From assembly GCA_020081605.1 (NCBI GenBank), contig JAHREC010000009.1:1860001-1924000 (forward strand): 64,000 nt of DNA, read 5' to 3'. Under the pieces are notes generated by a model. That model searched no databases. It saw only the letters and a list, made by a program, of their open reading frames with translations, and was not told the DNA's origin. Source of the DNA: Albifimbria verrucaria (taxonomy: Eukaryota > Ascomycota > Sordariomycetes > Hypocreales > Stachybotryaceae). The translations under genes and the position numbers were made by a program. Position 1 is the stretch's first letter, and each line of letters starts with the position of its first letter. Below, in pieces: positions 11,311 to 24,800 of this stretch.

Positions 11311-14300
11311 ACTTTTTCTCCTACCTTTTTGCTCATTTCATTTTTTTATATCTCTTGTCCATGGAGCGAGCCGCCTGTAGTTTTGTCATGTAAATTCACT
11401 CTTCAGCCCGCGATGCTTAGTTTGACGACTTTCACGTGGCCGGCTTGGGTGGTTTCCTGCACACCCACTTGACTATTCATCAAAGAGGGGCTGTTTTGCT
11501 ATACGCAACGGCGCCTTACCGAAACCTCTTTGTAAACCTCCCGTAGCAATTGATGCAATTGCTCCATTAGGTTCTCACCTGAGGTCGCCAATCCCTCAGA
11601 TAGTAAACGCCGATTCTGGTAGGAGAAACATTGTGCAATTTTTGAGCAATACCAAGAGACTTGGTATAGCAAAACCTGCGACAATTGGATAGGGTCTTTC
11701 ACCCATCCATCACCATCCATGGGACTCGCACAGATGATGTCACCGTTCCCTCGACCCTTGTCCCACCATCGTCATTGTAACATCCACCAATTCTTCTCCG
11801 AAGGATATACTCTCGTCTTCGGCGATACCAATAAGGCGACAACAACCGTCACCGTCATCTGCAAGTCGTTGAACATATCAAGACGCAGCCAAGCATGAGC
11901 ACAAGAGACACGCCTCACGCCAAGACTGTCCGTATGTGTTCCCCAGCCCCCTTTGTTCTCGTCGTTTTCCAGAAGACGGTTTTCCCTCACGTTCACGCCT
12001 TTGCTCCCCAATGCTCCCCAACGCAAACAGCCTTGGACCCTGCAGGGAGGATCATTGCCGCTTCGTGTGGGAGCCAGCTGAGCGGCGATCCCTTCCGTCG
12101 CCGCTGTTCACCACGATCACCCAGGTGAATGCCAATCTTGACAGACCAAAAACCGGAATCGTTTCTGGATTGCGTCCTTCTTGGGCTTGCTCTCGCCGAC
12201 CCAGTGGCCCACTTGGCTGCCTCAATACCTCTGGGGCTTCGTCATAGAGCATGATGGAGGGGAGACTGATCTCTCTTCGAATGAAATGTGCAATTGTAAG
12301 GCATCCAATGATGATGGTGAAGGCGTAAGGGCAATACGAGCCCAATACGCTGCGCATCAATGTGCTTGATTCGTAGCGAGGCTCTTCAATGCATCACTGC
12401 CACTTGGCATGCGCATTGAACATCAATGTAATCATCCGGGGCCGTTTCAAGGCGTTGGATTCACCAGACGAACACCATCCCATAGACCTGCCCAGTCTCC
12501 AGGCGTCACCCCCGGCCAGAATTCTCCCGAGAGTGCCCCTCCTTTCCCTCATCATCACGGTGCAGAAGCAACCGGCAGGAAGAATAGGTCATGCTTTGCC
12601 ACAGCAAGCATCCTAGCGCCAGAAGCCTCAATCAAGGGTGCTCCTTGAGCTGTGGCGGATGCCCTCTCGACGGGTTACCAGAAGAGGAAGCCCAAGGGTC
12701 TAACCATTGGCTCTCCGTGACGCCCGTAGGGCCTTTGACTTTGGTTCAGTCCATGGTGGATGTGGGCAGCTGTGGCTCGTGAGGGTCAGATCCTCTCCTG
12801 TTTAGGGGCCAACGTGGCGGGAATAGAAGCTCTCGAGCGTACTGTATACCTCGAAGTGTGGCGGAGAGGACGAAGGGGAGGCAGCAAAGAGTGCGGTTCG
12901 AACTAAGGAAAGCAACAGAGAGGCTACCCTGGTGATGACTTCAACGAAGGTTGATCATAGGCCAGCCCCGGATCAAGGGAGGGACAAGCAAAGACGAAAG
13001 TCTGATGAGAGGGACGAAGAGGAGGCGCCGGCGGGTTTATGACGACCGCCAAACCATGGACCCCTACAAAACTCTCTGCCTCGCCAACCACGCGGCCGCA
13101 CCGTCGATCATCAAGCCCCAAGGCGTGCCGTGGAGTTTATTCTGGGATGTCTTGGGGGATAGAGGAGGGGGTGGTGATGGGGATGGGGAAAGGGGGCGTG
13201 GGTGGGAAGCCTCATTGCACCGCCGCTGATGGAGAGTGACTTGTGGCTCAACAGGAGGTTTTTGACGAGCCTTTGTGTAATCGAGCCCTTCTGGGTGCGG
13301 ATCGCCAGTGGCCACAGCGAGTCCCAAAATGGGGATGGGGAAAAGCAATGGAGGGTGGAGAGGCGAGCTCTGGACGGTGCCAAACGCACACACCTCCCCC
13401 AATCCGTCATCTGCACCGGTGCTCATTGGTCGACGCCGCGGGCACCGTCCGGGAGCGCGCCGTCCGAGGCGGGAAGGGATCGTCGGGGACCAGTTTGTGT
13501 ATCGACATGTCTTTCTGTTGTTGTACTTTTTCGCCTCCCTTCGCTCCCTCCCCTTGCTTAGGTCTGCACAGCCACCGTCGCGTAGCTGAAAAAGATTAAA
13601 ATAAACTCCGAAGACGAGGAAAATGTTTCATTGGAGGATAGGAGAAACGCTCGACGGTGGTTCGAGATGCTTGACCGGCTCGACGGGCCTAGGCGGGTCG
13701 CGGGGTGTGGGAGTGGGAGGATTATGGCTGGTGATGTGGCGGTGGCATCACCATGACATGACCGCAACTGGGGCTGTCACGGGAGCGGTTTTGCTTGCGC
13801 GTGCATGTACCGTGTACAGAGTAGTACATGGCGCAATTGTTGAAGCTGCTTGTCCTCGTGGTCCTCGAATAAAGTTTTGCACGATGCAAACCGTCGTGGC
13901 ATGTTTTTCTCGCATAGGGGGATGGTTGGCGCGAGGCTTGTAAGCCAGTCGCACGACGACCGACCGACGTTGGCCGGCTGCGACTCGGCGACGTCCGTCG
14001 CAAAAGGATCCACCCCGGCGGCCCGATCGTGCGGAGGAGATCCCACCGCATTATTGGTTCTTTTCTTTTCTTCCCATTTCCATTCCGTCTTTCTCCATTC
14101 TCCCCTCTTCTCCCTCCCAGCTCGTTCGGGACCTTGACATGACCCGGTTTCCGAGGGGGCCATGTGACGACCCCGTAGCTACCTTAAGTACCTCTCCCGT
14201 ACTTACTGCTCTGCATGTGGCCCCGTCTTCATTCCCCAGAGGTGAGATAGCTGGGTAAGTACCTGTAAGCAGGTGGCATGTACGCATGTACCTATGCATT

Positions 14301-16105
14301 TACGCTGGTACATGGAAATGGGAATGGGATCGGGAATGGGATGGAGATGAGCCCATCTAGCACGCGCTAATCCCCGGTCCTTGTAATCTTACCACTCTCC
14401 ATAGTGTCCGACTGAGCTTATCCCGCTCCCTCGCCCTCTCCACCCTGGTCCTCCCGCCCCCATCCGAGCCGGCCTCGATCGCGATGAGCTGGCGTCCAGA
14501 CCGCCAGCCAAGAAACCGTCATGTCACGCCCGCGGCCCTCGATGCGTTGGCGCCCTTCCTGCCACGCCGGATGAAGCGTGCCGAAGCGGGAGACGAGCAA
14601 AGCCACAAGCTCCGATGCAGGGGAGCCAAGAAGGGAGGCTTCTGCCGGTGTGTTTGCTTTCCTCGTCCAATCATTCCCGCGATCCGTCTCATCTCAGGCC
14701 CTGCCAGCCTGGCGAACCCATGGTAGCCACGGCTAAGATGAAACTTCTCGAGATGCCTTCTCAGCCACTCGTTGTTGCCCAGCGTCCACGCGCTAGCTTC
14801 GTCTTGGCTGACCAGCCTCATCTCGTTGGGCAAAATGTGGCACCGAGTAATTAATCCTTTTCCCGGAATTGCCCATTTCACTAGCCCTCCCTACCTACTA
14901 ACCTAGCTATGCGCCGCATGGGTGGTATGATGATGGTGGATGAAATGAGCAACGGGAAGGAAACCAGCCGCTCCCATGGGCCAGTTTCATCCACAACTAT
15001 TCCAGAGCGGTTCGCGCACTCCCCTCCTTCAAGCTCGCTCGTTCGCTCACTCTCCAAATCACCTTTCCTGTCATACTCCGCTCTTCACGCTTCAACTAAC
15101 GTCGGCCTCATTACGGGGAGCCACACATGTTCCTCGCACGGTTGGGGTTTTCTATCCAGAGCATGGATCTTGGACGCGCAAGCCACTTGCCACACTTTTA
15201 GCCGGGGCTCAGCTGTCCAATCACTTGCGCAGGGTTCTCTCCGACAGAGCTACACTGGAGCTACACTGTGGCTAATGACCACCTTCATACCCTCCCTCTT
15301 CTTTAGCCTCCATCAAACCATCTCGTCAACTACGTGATACAGACGTAAGCCACAGATGGCTGATGCAGCCATGATAATCTAACCCCAGGCTAAGAGGTGG
15401 CGAGTGTTGAATACCCCTATTGTCTTTGGCCTATCGTATGTCCTCATGTCACTGTCGACGCATATGCGGCTACGTTGGGTATTCCCAGTGTGCCCTCCTC
15501 CGCCTCGAGTCCCGTCATGTTTTCAAAATTCAATGTCTTTGCCTAGCTTCTCATGAAATAGTGTACTAAGTATATAAGAATCTGATGTAAATGGGGTATA
15601 TCTGAAGCCAAAAAAAGTTCAATGAGAGACTCGCCCACCGTTCAGGGCAAGATAGTATGGTAAAAGGTTGTCAGAAGAAGAAGAAGTAGAAAAAAAAAGG
15701 AAAGGAACCGAGGCCAAGACCGACCGCCGTGATGCCCAAGATGAAACATGACTAGATCCAGACCTTGCCGACCAGCAACAGGCACCATCATATCCTCCCC
15801 CGTTTCTTTGCAAGGCCGCCCCTTTCCCCACCCAGCGTTCCTCTCCTTGGCTGTCACTGTTTCTGTGTCTTTGGTGTTTACCCACGACGTAGACCTACCC
15901 ATGCCGAATATGAGACCAGTGGTATCTTTGAACAACTGTCAACGCCCAACACCTGGTTACATCCAACCACCCCGTGGCCCCCATCTAGTCATGAAAAAGG
16001 ACCTGCCAGTAAGAGAATACACGTCTCCGATAGAGACTCTGATGATTCGTGTTCTCTGTGCCCAAGATTTGTTTTATCACAAAAGAAAAAGAGAAGAAAA
16101 TGCTG
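11311..16105. other. 4.8-kb gene-poor region 3' of the CSP-2-like gene
   Basis: No convincing coding sequence: every open frame is short, low-complexity or has a counterpart on the other strand. It contains AGGTA/GTACCT-type motifs around 14,180-14,310 and a GGGAATGGGA/TGGGATCGGGAATGGG G-rich stretch near 14,315-14,345. The segment just below 16,106 should hold the 3' UTR of the CSP-2-like gene. Confidence 0.55.
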
Positions 16106-18825
16106 TTAGAATCGAAGGCGAAGGGTGATGCTGCTTGCTGGGGATGCGGACAGTTCGGGACTTTCGTCCGCTGCATCAATTGACATTTCCCATTCGCGCT
16201 TGGTGGGTGGGCTCGAGTCGGCCCCTTCAACTACCTCTAGGGTCATATCTTGACCCTCTCGGAGTTCCTGCACAACATCATCATCCATTTCCACTTCGAG
16301 TCCATCTTGTAATGCATGTACCGTACGTGTAATCTTTGATGAGGGGATGCCCCATTTCGCTGCGACTTGGTCGTTAAAGTCCTTCAGTGTACGTCGCATG
16401 AGATATACTGCACGATGATACTGTTTGTCTGAGCCAGGCTCGCTTTGGTTGAGTATATAGAAGCAAGCAACTGGTTTCGGTGCGCGTTCCAGAGGTGGGC
16501 GGTACGTCGGGTCGACTCCCAATGCCTCTATCCACCCGCTGAGGTTTCCGGCGTCGTCGGGCTTGTTGACTTTGACGGGTTGATCTGATTCTTTTCGCAC
16601 ACCGTCTCCCACTCCATCAAAGCCTTGCCAATGCCCGCCCGATCCAATTGCTGACGCTTGAGACGCTAACGACACGGAGCTGGGCGAAGGCGAGATAATG
16701 GACCCAGCAGCCGAGCTTCGGCCACTTCGGGCTTGCCAGTTGGGACCTTCGCGTGTTCCTGGCTCTACTTTGGTCTGAGGTGAGTGATCTCCGGGCATCG
16801 CGACAGGGTGCAGGTCTGGGTCGTCCGTCTCCTCGCCTCGGAGGTACAAGACGCTGACAGGTCGGGTGCTGGTGAACATATCCTGGTATGTTTGAAGCTT
16901 GAAGTGCAAGTCCTCCTCCAAAGTCATGCGTGCTCCGCCGCCTCCAGCTGAACTCGCCGAGGACATGGACCAAGTACGCTTGTGCTTAGGAGCCTTCCCT
17001 GGGCCCTGGGGATCGCCCGATTTGGCTACTGCACTTGATCTTTTCCGTTTGCCAAAGTCCTTGAGCCCACTCTCAGCCTGGGCAATTTGCTGCTTCAGCT
17101 TGTCGATGGATTTCTTGACATGGGCGACGTCGTTGGCGAGCTTCCTCTCGGCACCGTGATCTCGGAAAAGCTTCACCTTACAGAAGCAAATTTCGGGGTT
17201 GGCGTCGGTGGCTGGCAAAGAAGCATCGGATGAAAATATACTCGTCTTGGCGCAAAGCCTGACAGGAATACCCTTTACGCCTTTGGAGTGGCTAAAGTCA
17301 GTGGATAAAAAGTTGAATCGTACAGCAACGTTGACTTCAGGAGCACCGTTGGAACCAGGTGTCCAGATGACAGAGAAGCCGTCGAAAGACGATGACTCGA
17401 GGTCGATGCGTGTTCTCTTATCGTCACCTTCGGCAGGCTGTCCAGATTCAACGTATTCAACTGCCTGTAATTTACCACCTCGTTGATGCGCTTCGTTCGT
17501 GCCTCTGCCTTCCTTCCAGAGACTCCAACAAACCCCGGGTTTCTGTCGCTGCTGATCGTCCTCAAATGAGATACGCACAAAGGTGCGATACTTGGTGCCT
17601 GGCACGATCGGGGCGGTTGCGTTTGTGTCGACGATAGACAGCGAATAAGCTTGGCCTTTGTTGAGATAGGTAATGGGGATTTCGTCGGCGTGCTTAATCA
17701 TGGCCGTGGGCGCATTCAAAGTCGAATGAAAGCGGAACTTCTCGGCGGAAGGAGGCAACGGGTGGCCTAGGTGAGCACCAGCCAGCTGCCGCGCGGAGAA
17801 ACCGACCATGGGAGATGCGCTGTGGAAGGCAGAGTCAATCGAAGTCATGCGTTCCTCTGCCTGGTCAGAATCCATGGGCGATCCATCCTGCTCCATCGTT
17901 TCATAGCCGGTATCCTGGTGGACAAACGAAGACGGGGCAAAAGCCTGTTGAGGAGGCTGTGACTGAATGAACGGGTGGAACTGGTGGAATTGATGCGCCG
18001 GAATGGGCTGGAGACCTGCCATATCCATTGCTGGAGGAGCCTGAGGTAGCGGTTCGCCTGAGGTCTGCATGGACAGTGGTGTTCCTAGGCCAGGAACCAA
18101 ACCCAATGTTGGCGTATGCAGATCACCAGCCTGCGGGTGAAACAAGGTATTGGTGCCGCCAGGGGTTGGCGTATAGTATCCAGGAGGCGCATTGGCAAAG
18201 GCATTAAAGGCGAACGAAGTAGGGTCTAGCAACGAGGAGTGAACCTCCAAGGCTCGTTCGTCGCTCGAGGCGTCGGGTCCTGGTCACCGAAGGGCACATT
18301 ATCGATGGATTGCGCTCTGCGACAAGCGACAAGTTAGCAGCTGCAGCATAAAGGCATGACACGAACGCGCATGCGCTGAAAGAAAAAGGTAGCGGAGGCA
18401 GGTCCTCTGTGTAGGTACCCTGCGTTGGCCCGGCCAAACGATGCGGTTGCAAAGCCACAGGGACCAAACAAATGGCCGACAGACGAGATGGCTAAAGATA
18501 ATAGACTGTGACTTAAGAATTACAAACCTTTCTTGGTTTGGAGGGTTGAGTAGGGATTTTCCCCAGCACCCGCTTGCGCGATTGCTGGAGCAGCAGTGGA
18601 TGCGCTGGTGGTCCCAACTACCTGGGGAACTGTTGTCGGAAGTTGGCGAGCAACTCATCACCAGGCTTCTGCGAGCTCGTTCTACGAAAAAGACGCACAA
18701 CGTTAGCGAAGAACAGCCACGCAACACAAAGTCTTGGGCGCAACAAGACACAAAGACCCGTGGGTTGAATCGTTTGGCGCACAAGATCCGAGAACGTGGA
18801 ACAGGACTCACCTTGATCGGAACAT
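16106..18825 (-). CDS. csp-2: grainyhead/CP2-type transcription factor, CSP-2-like
   Basis: Nuclear transcription factor of the grainyhead/CP2 family. Neurospora csp-2, the best-known fungal member, controls conidial separation. Proposed exons: 18812-18825 (MFRSR start), about 18524-18681, and 16106-18316, with introns of about 130 and 207 bp. Exon 2 carries the conserved N-terminal block QKPGDELLANFRQQF. Exon 3 holds a Pro/Gln-rich region (QFHQFHPFIQSQPPQQAFAP), the immunoglobulin-like CP2 DNA-binding domain (YRTFVRISFEDDQQRQKPGV, then FNFLSTDFSHSKGVKGIPV and NPEICFCKVKLFRDHGAERK), a coiled segment, a KRKRSS basic patch and a C-terminal domain containing YHRAVYLMRRTLKDFN. Single-base breaks lie near 18624-18627 (GGGG) and 18275-18277 (GGG). 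The exon 2 donor could be at 18523 or 18527; the former keeps the frame. Unusually long empty flanks surround the gene. Confidence 0.88.
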
Positions 18826-21800
18826 ATCGAGGCGCAACACCTAAGGCTGTCCAGAGACAGCAGACTCGTCTTTGCACTCAGCACGGTCGGGTGATGCGAG
18901 GGGCGTCTTTGGCGCTTTGAGCGTAAATATGCTGCGGCCCGGACGAGTGAAGAAGGGTTAAAAGAGACGGAGCCGGCGCAGCGTTTAGGGTTCACGAGTC
19001 TGCCACATGGAACGGGCGACTGGTTGGTTCTAGATTGTGTACGCTGGCTGACAACCTGAGGCTGGTGTTAGCGGGCAAGGCCAAGAGCGCAAGCGCAAAT
19101 CGCGCCACGTGGGTAATATCGGGCGGTTTGGAGCGAAGGCAGGCAGAGGCGCAGAAAATGCGCGGCTGAGGGAGAGGGAGGGAAAAGGAACAAAAGGGCT
19201 AGGTAGGGGTAGAAGGGATAAACAAAGAGAGAAAAGGCAAGGGCAAAATGGAAGCCTTCCAGAGTCGGCCGGCGGCCCTCCTCGAAAGAGACAAACACGA
19301 GAGGACGGGGAGGCTGACGTTGGCGCTGAAAGGCCGAATTAAGTCGGTATGGTGCAGTGCAGTATATTGGAGGGTCCGGCTGGTGGGGGCTGCTAGGCAC
19401 GCACCTACGGTGTTGGAGCTGCAGTGGCTCGCGAATGGCGCGACGTTGGTGTAGTCGGGGTGCGCCAGGCGAGTGTGTCCAATATTCTCGAAGCCCAGCA
19501 CTAAACGGTGCTTTACGGAGCGCTTGACTGGCACGTCGATTCCGATCCGATGGTCAACGACGACGGCGGAGACGATGGGCAGACCAACGGACAGAGCACC
19601 TGATCGAGTAGCGTGACGAGCGGTGACAGACTGGCCGGCTGGCTGGCTGGCTGGGCCGGCTGGGGCAGAGCCGTTACAGCGAGAGAAGGCACGCGCGCAC
19701 GGGGGCCGAGCTGCTTGATCCTTGCAACGGTGGTGTGTCGCGGCGGGCGAAGCGAAGCGAAGCGATGCAATTCGATGAGAGCGTAGGCAGACAGACTGCC
19801 GAGGTTGGAGAGAAGGAAAGAAGGACGAGGGAAGACCGGAGGGTGAGATATTAATGAAAATAAGGTGATGCGAGAAGTACAGTAATAATTAGAGGGATAA
19901 ATGGCAACGATGCGGCGGCTGGATCCTGGTGGCCGGGGCGCCGAATTAATGTAAGTGAAGTGAACAGGTACCTCTAGTCGGGTACAGGAGGGAGAGGAGG
20001 CACCACTCTGTGTGTGTGTGTGTGTGTGTGCCGTCGTCGTCTCCTGGGTGCATGCAACGTAGATGGCGTTGTAAGTGCGTGTGTATGGACTTGACCTCAC
20101 GGAATTGTTGGGGAGAATGAGGCGATGAGCGTCAAGGAAGAAAAAGGGGAGGGCGTCTTCTTTGAATGCGAAGAGAGAAGGAGGAAGAAGATGGGATACA
20201 ATACATTACATAGTACGTACATACACAGATGTCAGGCAGGTCGGAGGTAGGTACAGCAGTAGCTTGCTGCTTGGGTACATTGTATGGTGCGTTGCAGAAC
20301 AGCGCGCGGCAGGAGAGGGAGGAGGGCCGTCTGGCTGTCTGTCCGTCTGTCATGGCCCGAGGTCACGCACCTTTGGGTACCTTCGCCTGGGGCCGTAATT
20401 ACCACTGTCATCGGGTACCTGGCCTTCGCTGCAATACAATAACCTTTAATGCGACTAGGGGGTGGGGTGAGGTGAGGTGAGGTGGAGTGGGGTGGATGAT
20501 GGTCAAAAGTCGGAGCCATGGCCATTCGACAAGACAAGACAAGAAGACACAGGGACAGGACAGGACGACAACAACGACAACGGGTCTTCTTCTCTCAGTA
20601 AGGCACTGTCCAGGTTGTACTATGGTACGGTACTACGAGACTTGCTGTGGCGCCCGCCCCAGGGCAGGCCGTTCAAGTATCCGTGACCAGCGCCAAAGCG
20701 GAAAAGGGTGTGAGGGGCAAAGGTGTTGTGACTCCAGACAGGTACCTTACCACAGGTACCTTAAGACATGGCTCCCATGCCTCCTCGCACCTGGGCGTCT
20801 CCCCAACCCTTGTAGGGTCCTGTAATTAATTGTTAGTGCGCGACAAGCTACATAGTACCAGACACGCAGCTACGCCCACGCCTCTCCTCACTAACCCCCT
20901 TCGCTCGTGGGTGATGCGCTTCAGTCGAGCCACATCACAGCAATGCAGCGCGGTAATGCCCAGCTGCTTCCCCATTGCCCCGACGGCGGAGATACCCACT
21001 GTACGTGTGTACACATCTCTTGGTCAGCACAAGCCCGGCCCTATGGGTATGCAGGAACTGGGGCCCGCCCACTGACAGCAGTCGGACACTCGCCGGTCAG
21101 CTCAGGGTTGCATCTGCCACTGCCTGCACATACCGAGTGACGTTAAGGCATTGATGGGGTAAGTCCGTTCTCTCGGTTCATCCATCGTTGTCTATATTGA
21201 CAAGGTACCAGCCTGCAGGTCACGCCGCTGTCAAGTCGTTGGCCTTGTGCAACGCCAGTGCAGTACCCCCAAGCAGAGATTGTGCTAAAGTAGTTGGCCC
21301 ACCTCATACCCTCATACCCTCATAACAGCTTTGACTACCTCGGCTGCTTCAACACTGCGTTGCCACAAGAGACACAGAGAGAGAAGAAAAATTTCTTACG
21401 ATCCGATCCCACTCCATTCCCGCAGGCCTCTTCTCGGGGACATTCGATCTAGAACCAAGCCAGCCCTACCCGGCGCTGTGTTACTGCGGTGACTTGGCAA
21501 TACTTATCACGGCGGTTAAGATCTCGTGTTGGCTGTGATCAACAGGACAACTTCTAGACTTAGTGGCAACTCCGTGTGGCGGTGCCGGGTCTTCCTGGAC
21601 GGTCAACGACGACTATCGACTTTGTCCCTGCTAGACTTCACCGACAGCCACCGTGACAGCGACAGGCGGTCCGGTAGTTGGAAATACGAGGCTCGATATG
21701 CAAATCATTCCGGTGAGGCTACGGATCGGCTGCCGTACGTAGGCAACGCAATCCACGCCACAATGATGTTTGTTTCTGGTCGTGGAACAAAGTGATTAGG

Positions 21801-24800
21801 TTCATAGTGTCCCATTTGAGGTCAGAAGATACAGCCAAAGGATGGATGGGGGTGTGGCTGAAACTAGGGGACTCATTGTCTATGGTACTGTGGTGTATTG
21901 CACCAATGTTCTCAACCGTTCGAGACAGAGTATATGTTCATCACAACGTATGCCATAACGACATAACCACGCCATAAGGCAGGTCCTCTCTGCCGATCCT
22001 TTGCTTTTTTTCTCTCTCTCCTTTCAATCCTCTCGATGAGGCTTCTCTACTAGTAGCCATAATGTGGGCTCTGAGGCTTGAACTATTTGCTACTGTTAGT
22101 AGTCGCAACGGACAAACAGCTTGTGGGTCGCTGATGACGAGTCCGCCAGCAAATGCCGGGAGCTAATGGCAGACTTTTGACATCTAGTGCGCCGAACCCC
22201 GTGAGGAGCGCCACAACCCCTGTGGTTTCTTGTCACTCGTGCCGTCTGGTTCGTCGGGACCGGCGAAGGTCGAGACTGTGGCTCAGTCAGTTCTATCCAA
22301 CACGGAGATGAGGCGAATGGGTGACGAAAGCCACATCCAGGATCGACAACAGGCAAGCTGCTCTCAGCTAGGGCATGTGGCCCAGCGTGATGCAGCCTAT
22401 TGCATGCGTGCTGGGGGCGACTGGAACTCGCCCGAAGTGATCTTCGATGCTTGATATTTTTATCATAGGATCGCCCAGACCGCCAGAACCTCATGGGACC
22501 GGCTACGCGGCGTACAGCGCAGTGACTGCATGGCTTGGCAAGCTTTATCCCCTCGCTTTGTGTGGTGTGGTCTGGTCTGGACTAGGCCCATACTGTGTAG
22601 CATTTGGAGTTTGGCCTCTGCTTGAGCGAAAAGCATCGGGCGGATATGCCGCTGTGTGATCCTTTGCAGGGACCCCGACGTCCAGTGCCCTCTTGTATGG
22701 GTCAATCGAGGAACTGCGATGTGAGAGTCCAGCGACCCTGCAAATCTCCGATTTTTTTGATTTTTTCCTACTCAAATTTGTCGTCATTCTAACGGCTTAG
22801 TATTAGCCCAAAAGCCCCCCTCTGTTACCTCCCCTCCCTCCCTTTGGACCAGAACCAATCTCCGCAATGCAACTGACAGGCATAATAATGTCCTCGGTTA
22901 CCTGTGCCCCATTTGGAGAGAAGACCGCCAAGGGGTTGATAGTTCATTGGTGGGTGGGGGTCCTTTGGGGACCACGATACTGTTAGTGAGATTGGGCTAG
23001 AGGCACCACGTACAGTAACCGACCACACTGCACCAATAAGCCATGTATTATGACGTTGCCCAGAAGTAATCTACCGTGTACCCATGAACCTGCGCGGAGT
23101 CCAAACAAAACAAACAAAATAAAACGTACACCGAAACCGCTTCCCCTTCACCACGAGGATGCTAAACGGCGCCGCGAGCGCACAGCTTTCCCTTTAAGGA
23201 CAGATTAATCATAAATAGAGGCTCGTTATCGCTATATCTTGGAGCCGTCGACTGTCCCCATTAAGGCAAAGGCTCAAAAAAAAAAAAACCGAAGCTCTCC
23301 ATCTCCAACGTTGTGATTAGCCTTGGCGCTTGACGTCATTGCGCTAGCCTGTTACGGCATGGGGAAGGAAGAGGAGGGGGCTTGGGGAGTGGAAAAAGTC
23401 TCCTCCCTCCCATCCACCCAAAGCCTCCATCCATCTCTCCCTCGTCGTTCTAGGCCTTAGGAACATGGCATTTGTTAGTGCGCGCCATGAGAATATCGGC
23501 ATTGGCATTGTCGCCTGCGCTTCCCATCGATCACGCGCTGCGTTCTTGATCCATTCTAGCGCACCTTCCATGGCCGCGCGATGGACTTTTGTCTTTAACC
23601 GTCGGTTCGAGTGTTCTGGCAGACGTTTGAGCAAAACTCTCTCGGGATCTTCCGTCCATGCTTTCATTTCATTTCAGCTGCGTGTGATGAACTGGCCATA
23701 CCTTGCAGCCCCGATGGAACTCTGCAGTGTGGCTTTCTGACTATGGCTTCGTGATAAAGAGGGGGAGGAATATCGCCCCATAGGTAATTGGACGCACACG
23801 GGGACCTCGCCAATAGTCCATCGACATACATCCGCTGTCAGAACGGGGCCACCGCTGGCATCATGTTCCATCGCTGGGGCCGCTATAGTCAGGGGGCTGC
23901 CGGCTCGCTCGTCTTTCTGGTTCCGCTGACACGTCTTGAGAGCCGCCTGTCGGTAGCATCAGACGACATGTCAGAGCTTTGTTTTGCATTTCCTTAAGGG
24001 TCCCCATATTCCCTTCATGCCGGGTCAATGCCCTCTGTACATAGTAGACCGCGCCTAAGTGGCACCGCGATGCCCTACCAATTCGACGATCGAGCGATCC
24101 CATACCCAGATCCCTGATCACGATGGCGGTGCCAGAGCGCATACTATGTAGCCATCTGTCATTTCCCAGGGTTTGGCCTGGCCTGGACCCCTACAGGGCC
24201 GTATCTAGGTACCCTTGGATCTGGTTCGATCCTCGCGAGAACCGCTCGATCCACTCAGGGACGTCCATTTTGGGGTTGCTGAACGGTGAACGTGACTGTA
24301 GGCTCAATCCAGCTACGCGCCCTTAGCTATCCATCGCAGGTGGACCGCCTGCATGGCGTCTGACAAGCAAAGTTCCCCAGTGCCTCTTGACAAAGAAACC
24401 ATCTGCGAGGCTGTCAAGTACGCGGGGTGGGTTGCAATATTGTCAGGACCTGAAGGTGGTCAAACGCACCTCGCTTGGACCCAGATCCTCCGTGGAACCC
24501 CGGGGACAAAAAGGGCCGTGGTGTTGATGCCTTCTGCAAGGCCAGCTTTGGGATACCCTGGACTTGTGGTGGCAGATGCTACTAACTCGAAAAGAAATGC
24601 ACACTCACCACCCATCCGGCTATGGCTGGCCTTATATACGGTGTGCTTCTACAAAACAGCCCTTTCGAGGCTGCAGTTGCGAGCACGGCTGATTGGCTCT
24701 GTCTCGTGGGTGTCCAATATCTTCCCACTCGGGTAATCGATGTAAGCAGATGCGATTCGTCGGCCCGGACTGAGACAAATTGCCGAATACCCATTGCAAC

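Noticed and set aside
13064..13600. Pro/Ser-rich open frames of about 100-120 codons
   Set aside because: Low-complexity translations of GC-rich DNA with equal-length frames on the other strand; no domain recognised.
23344..23667. 107-codon minus-strand frame in the desert
   Set aside because: Ends in low-complexity sequence, has a competing plus-strand frame and no recognisable motif.
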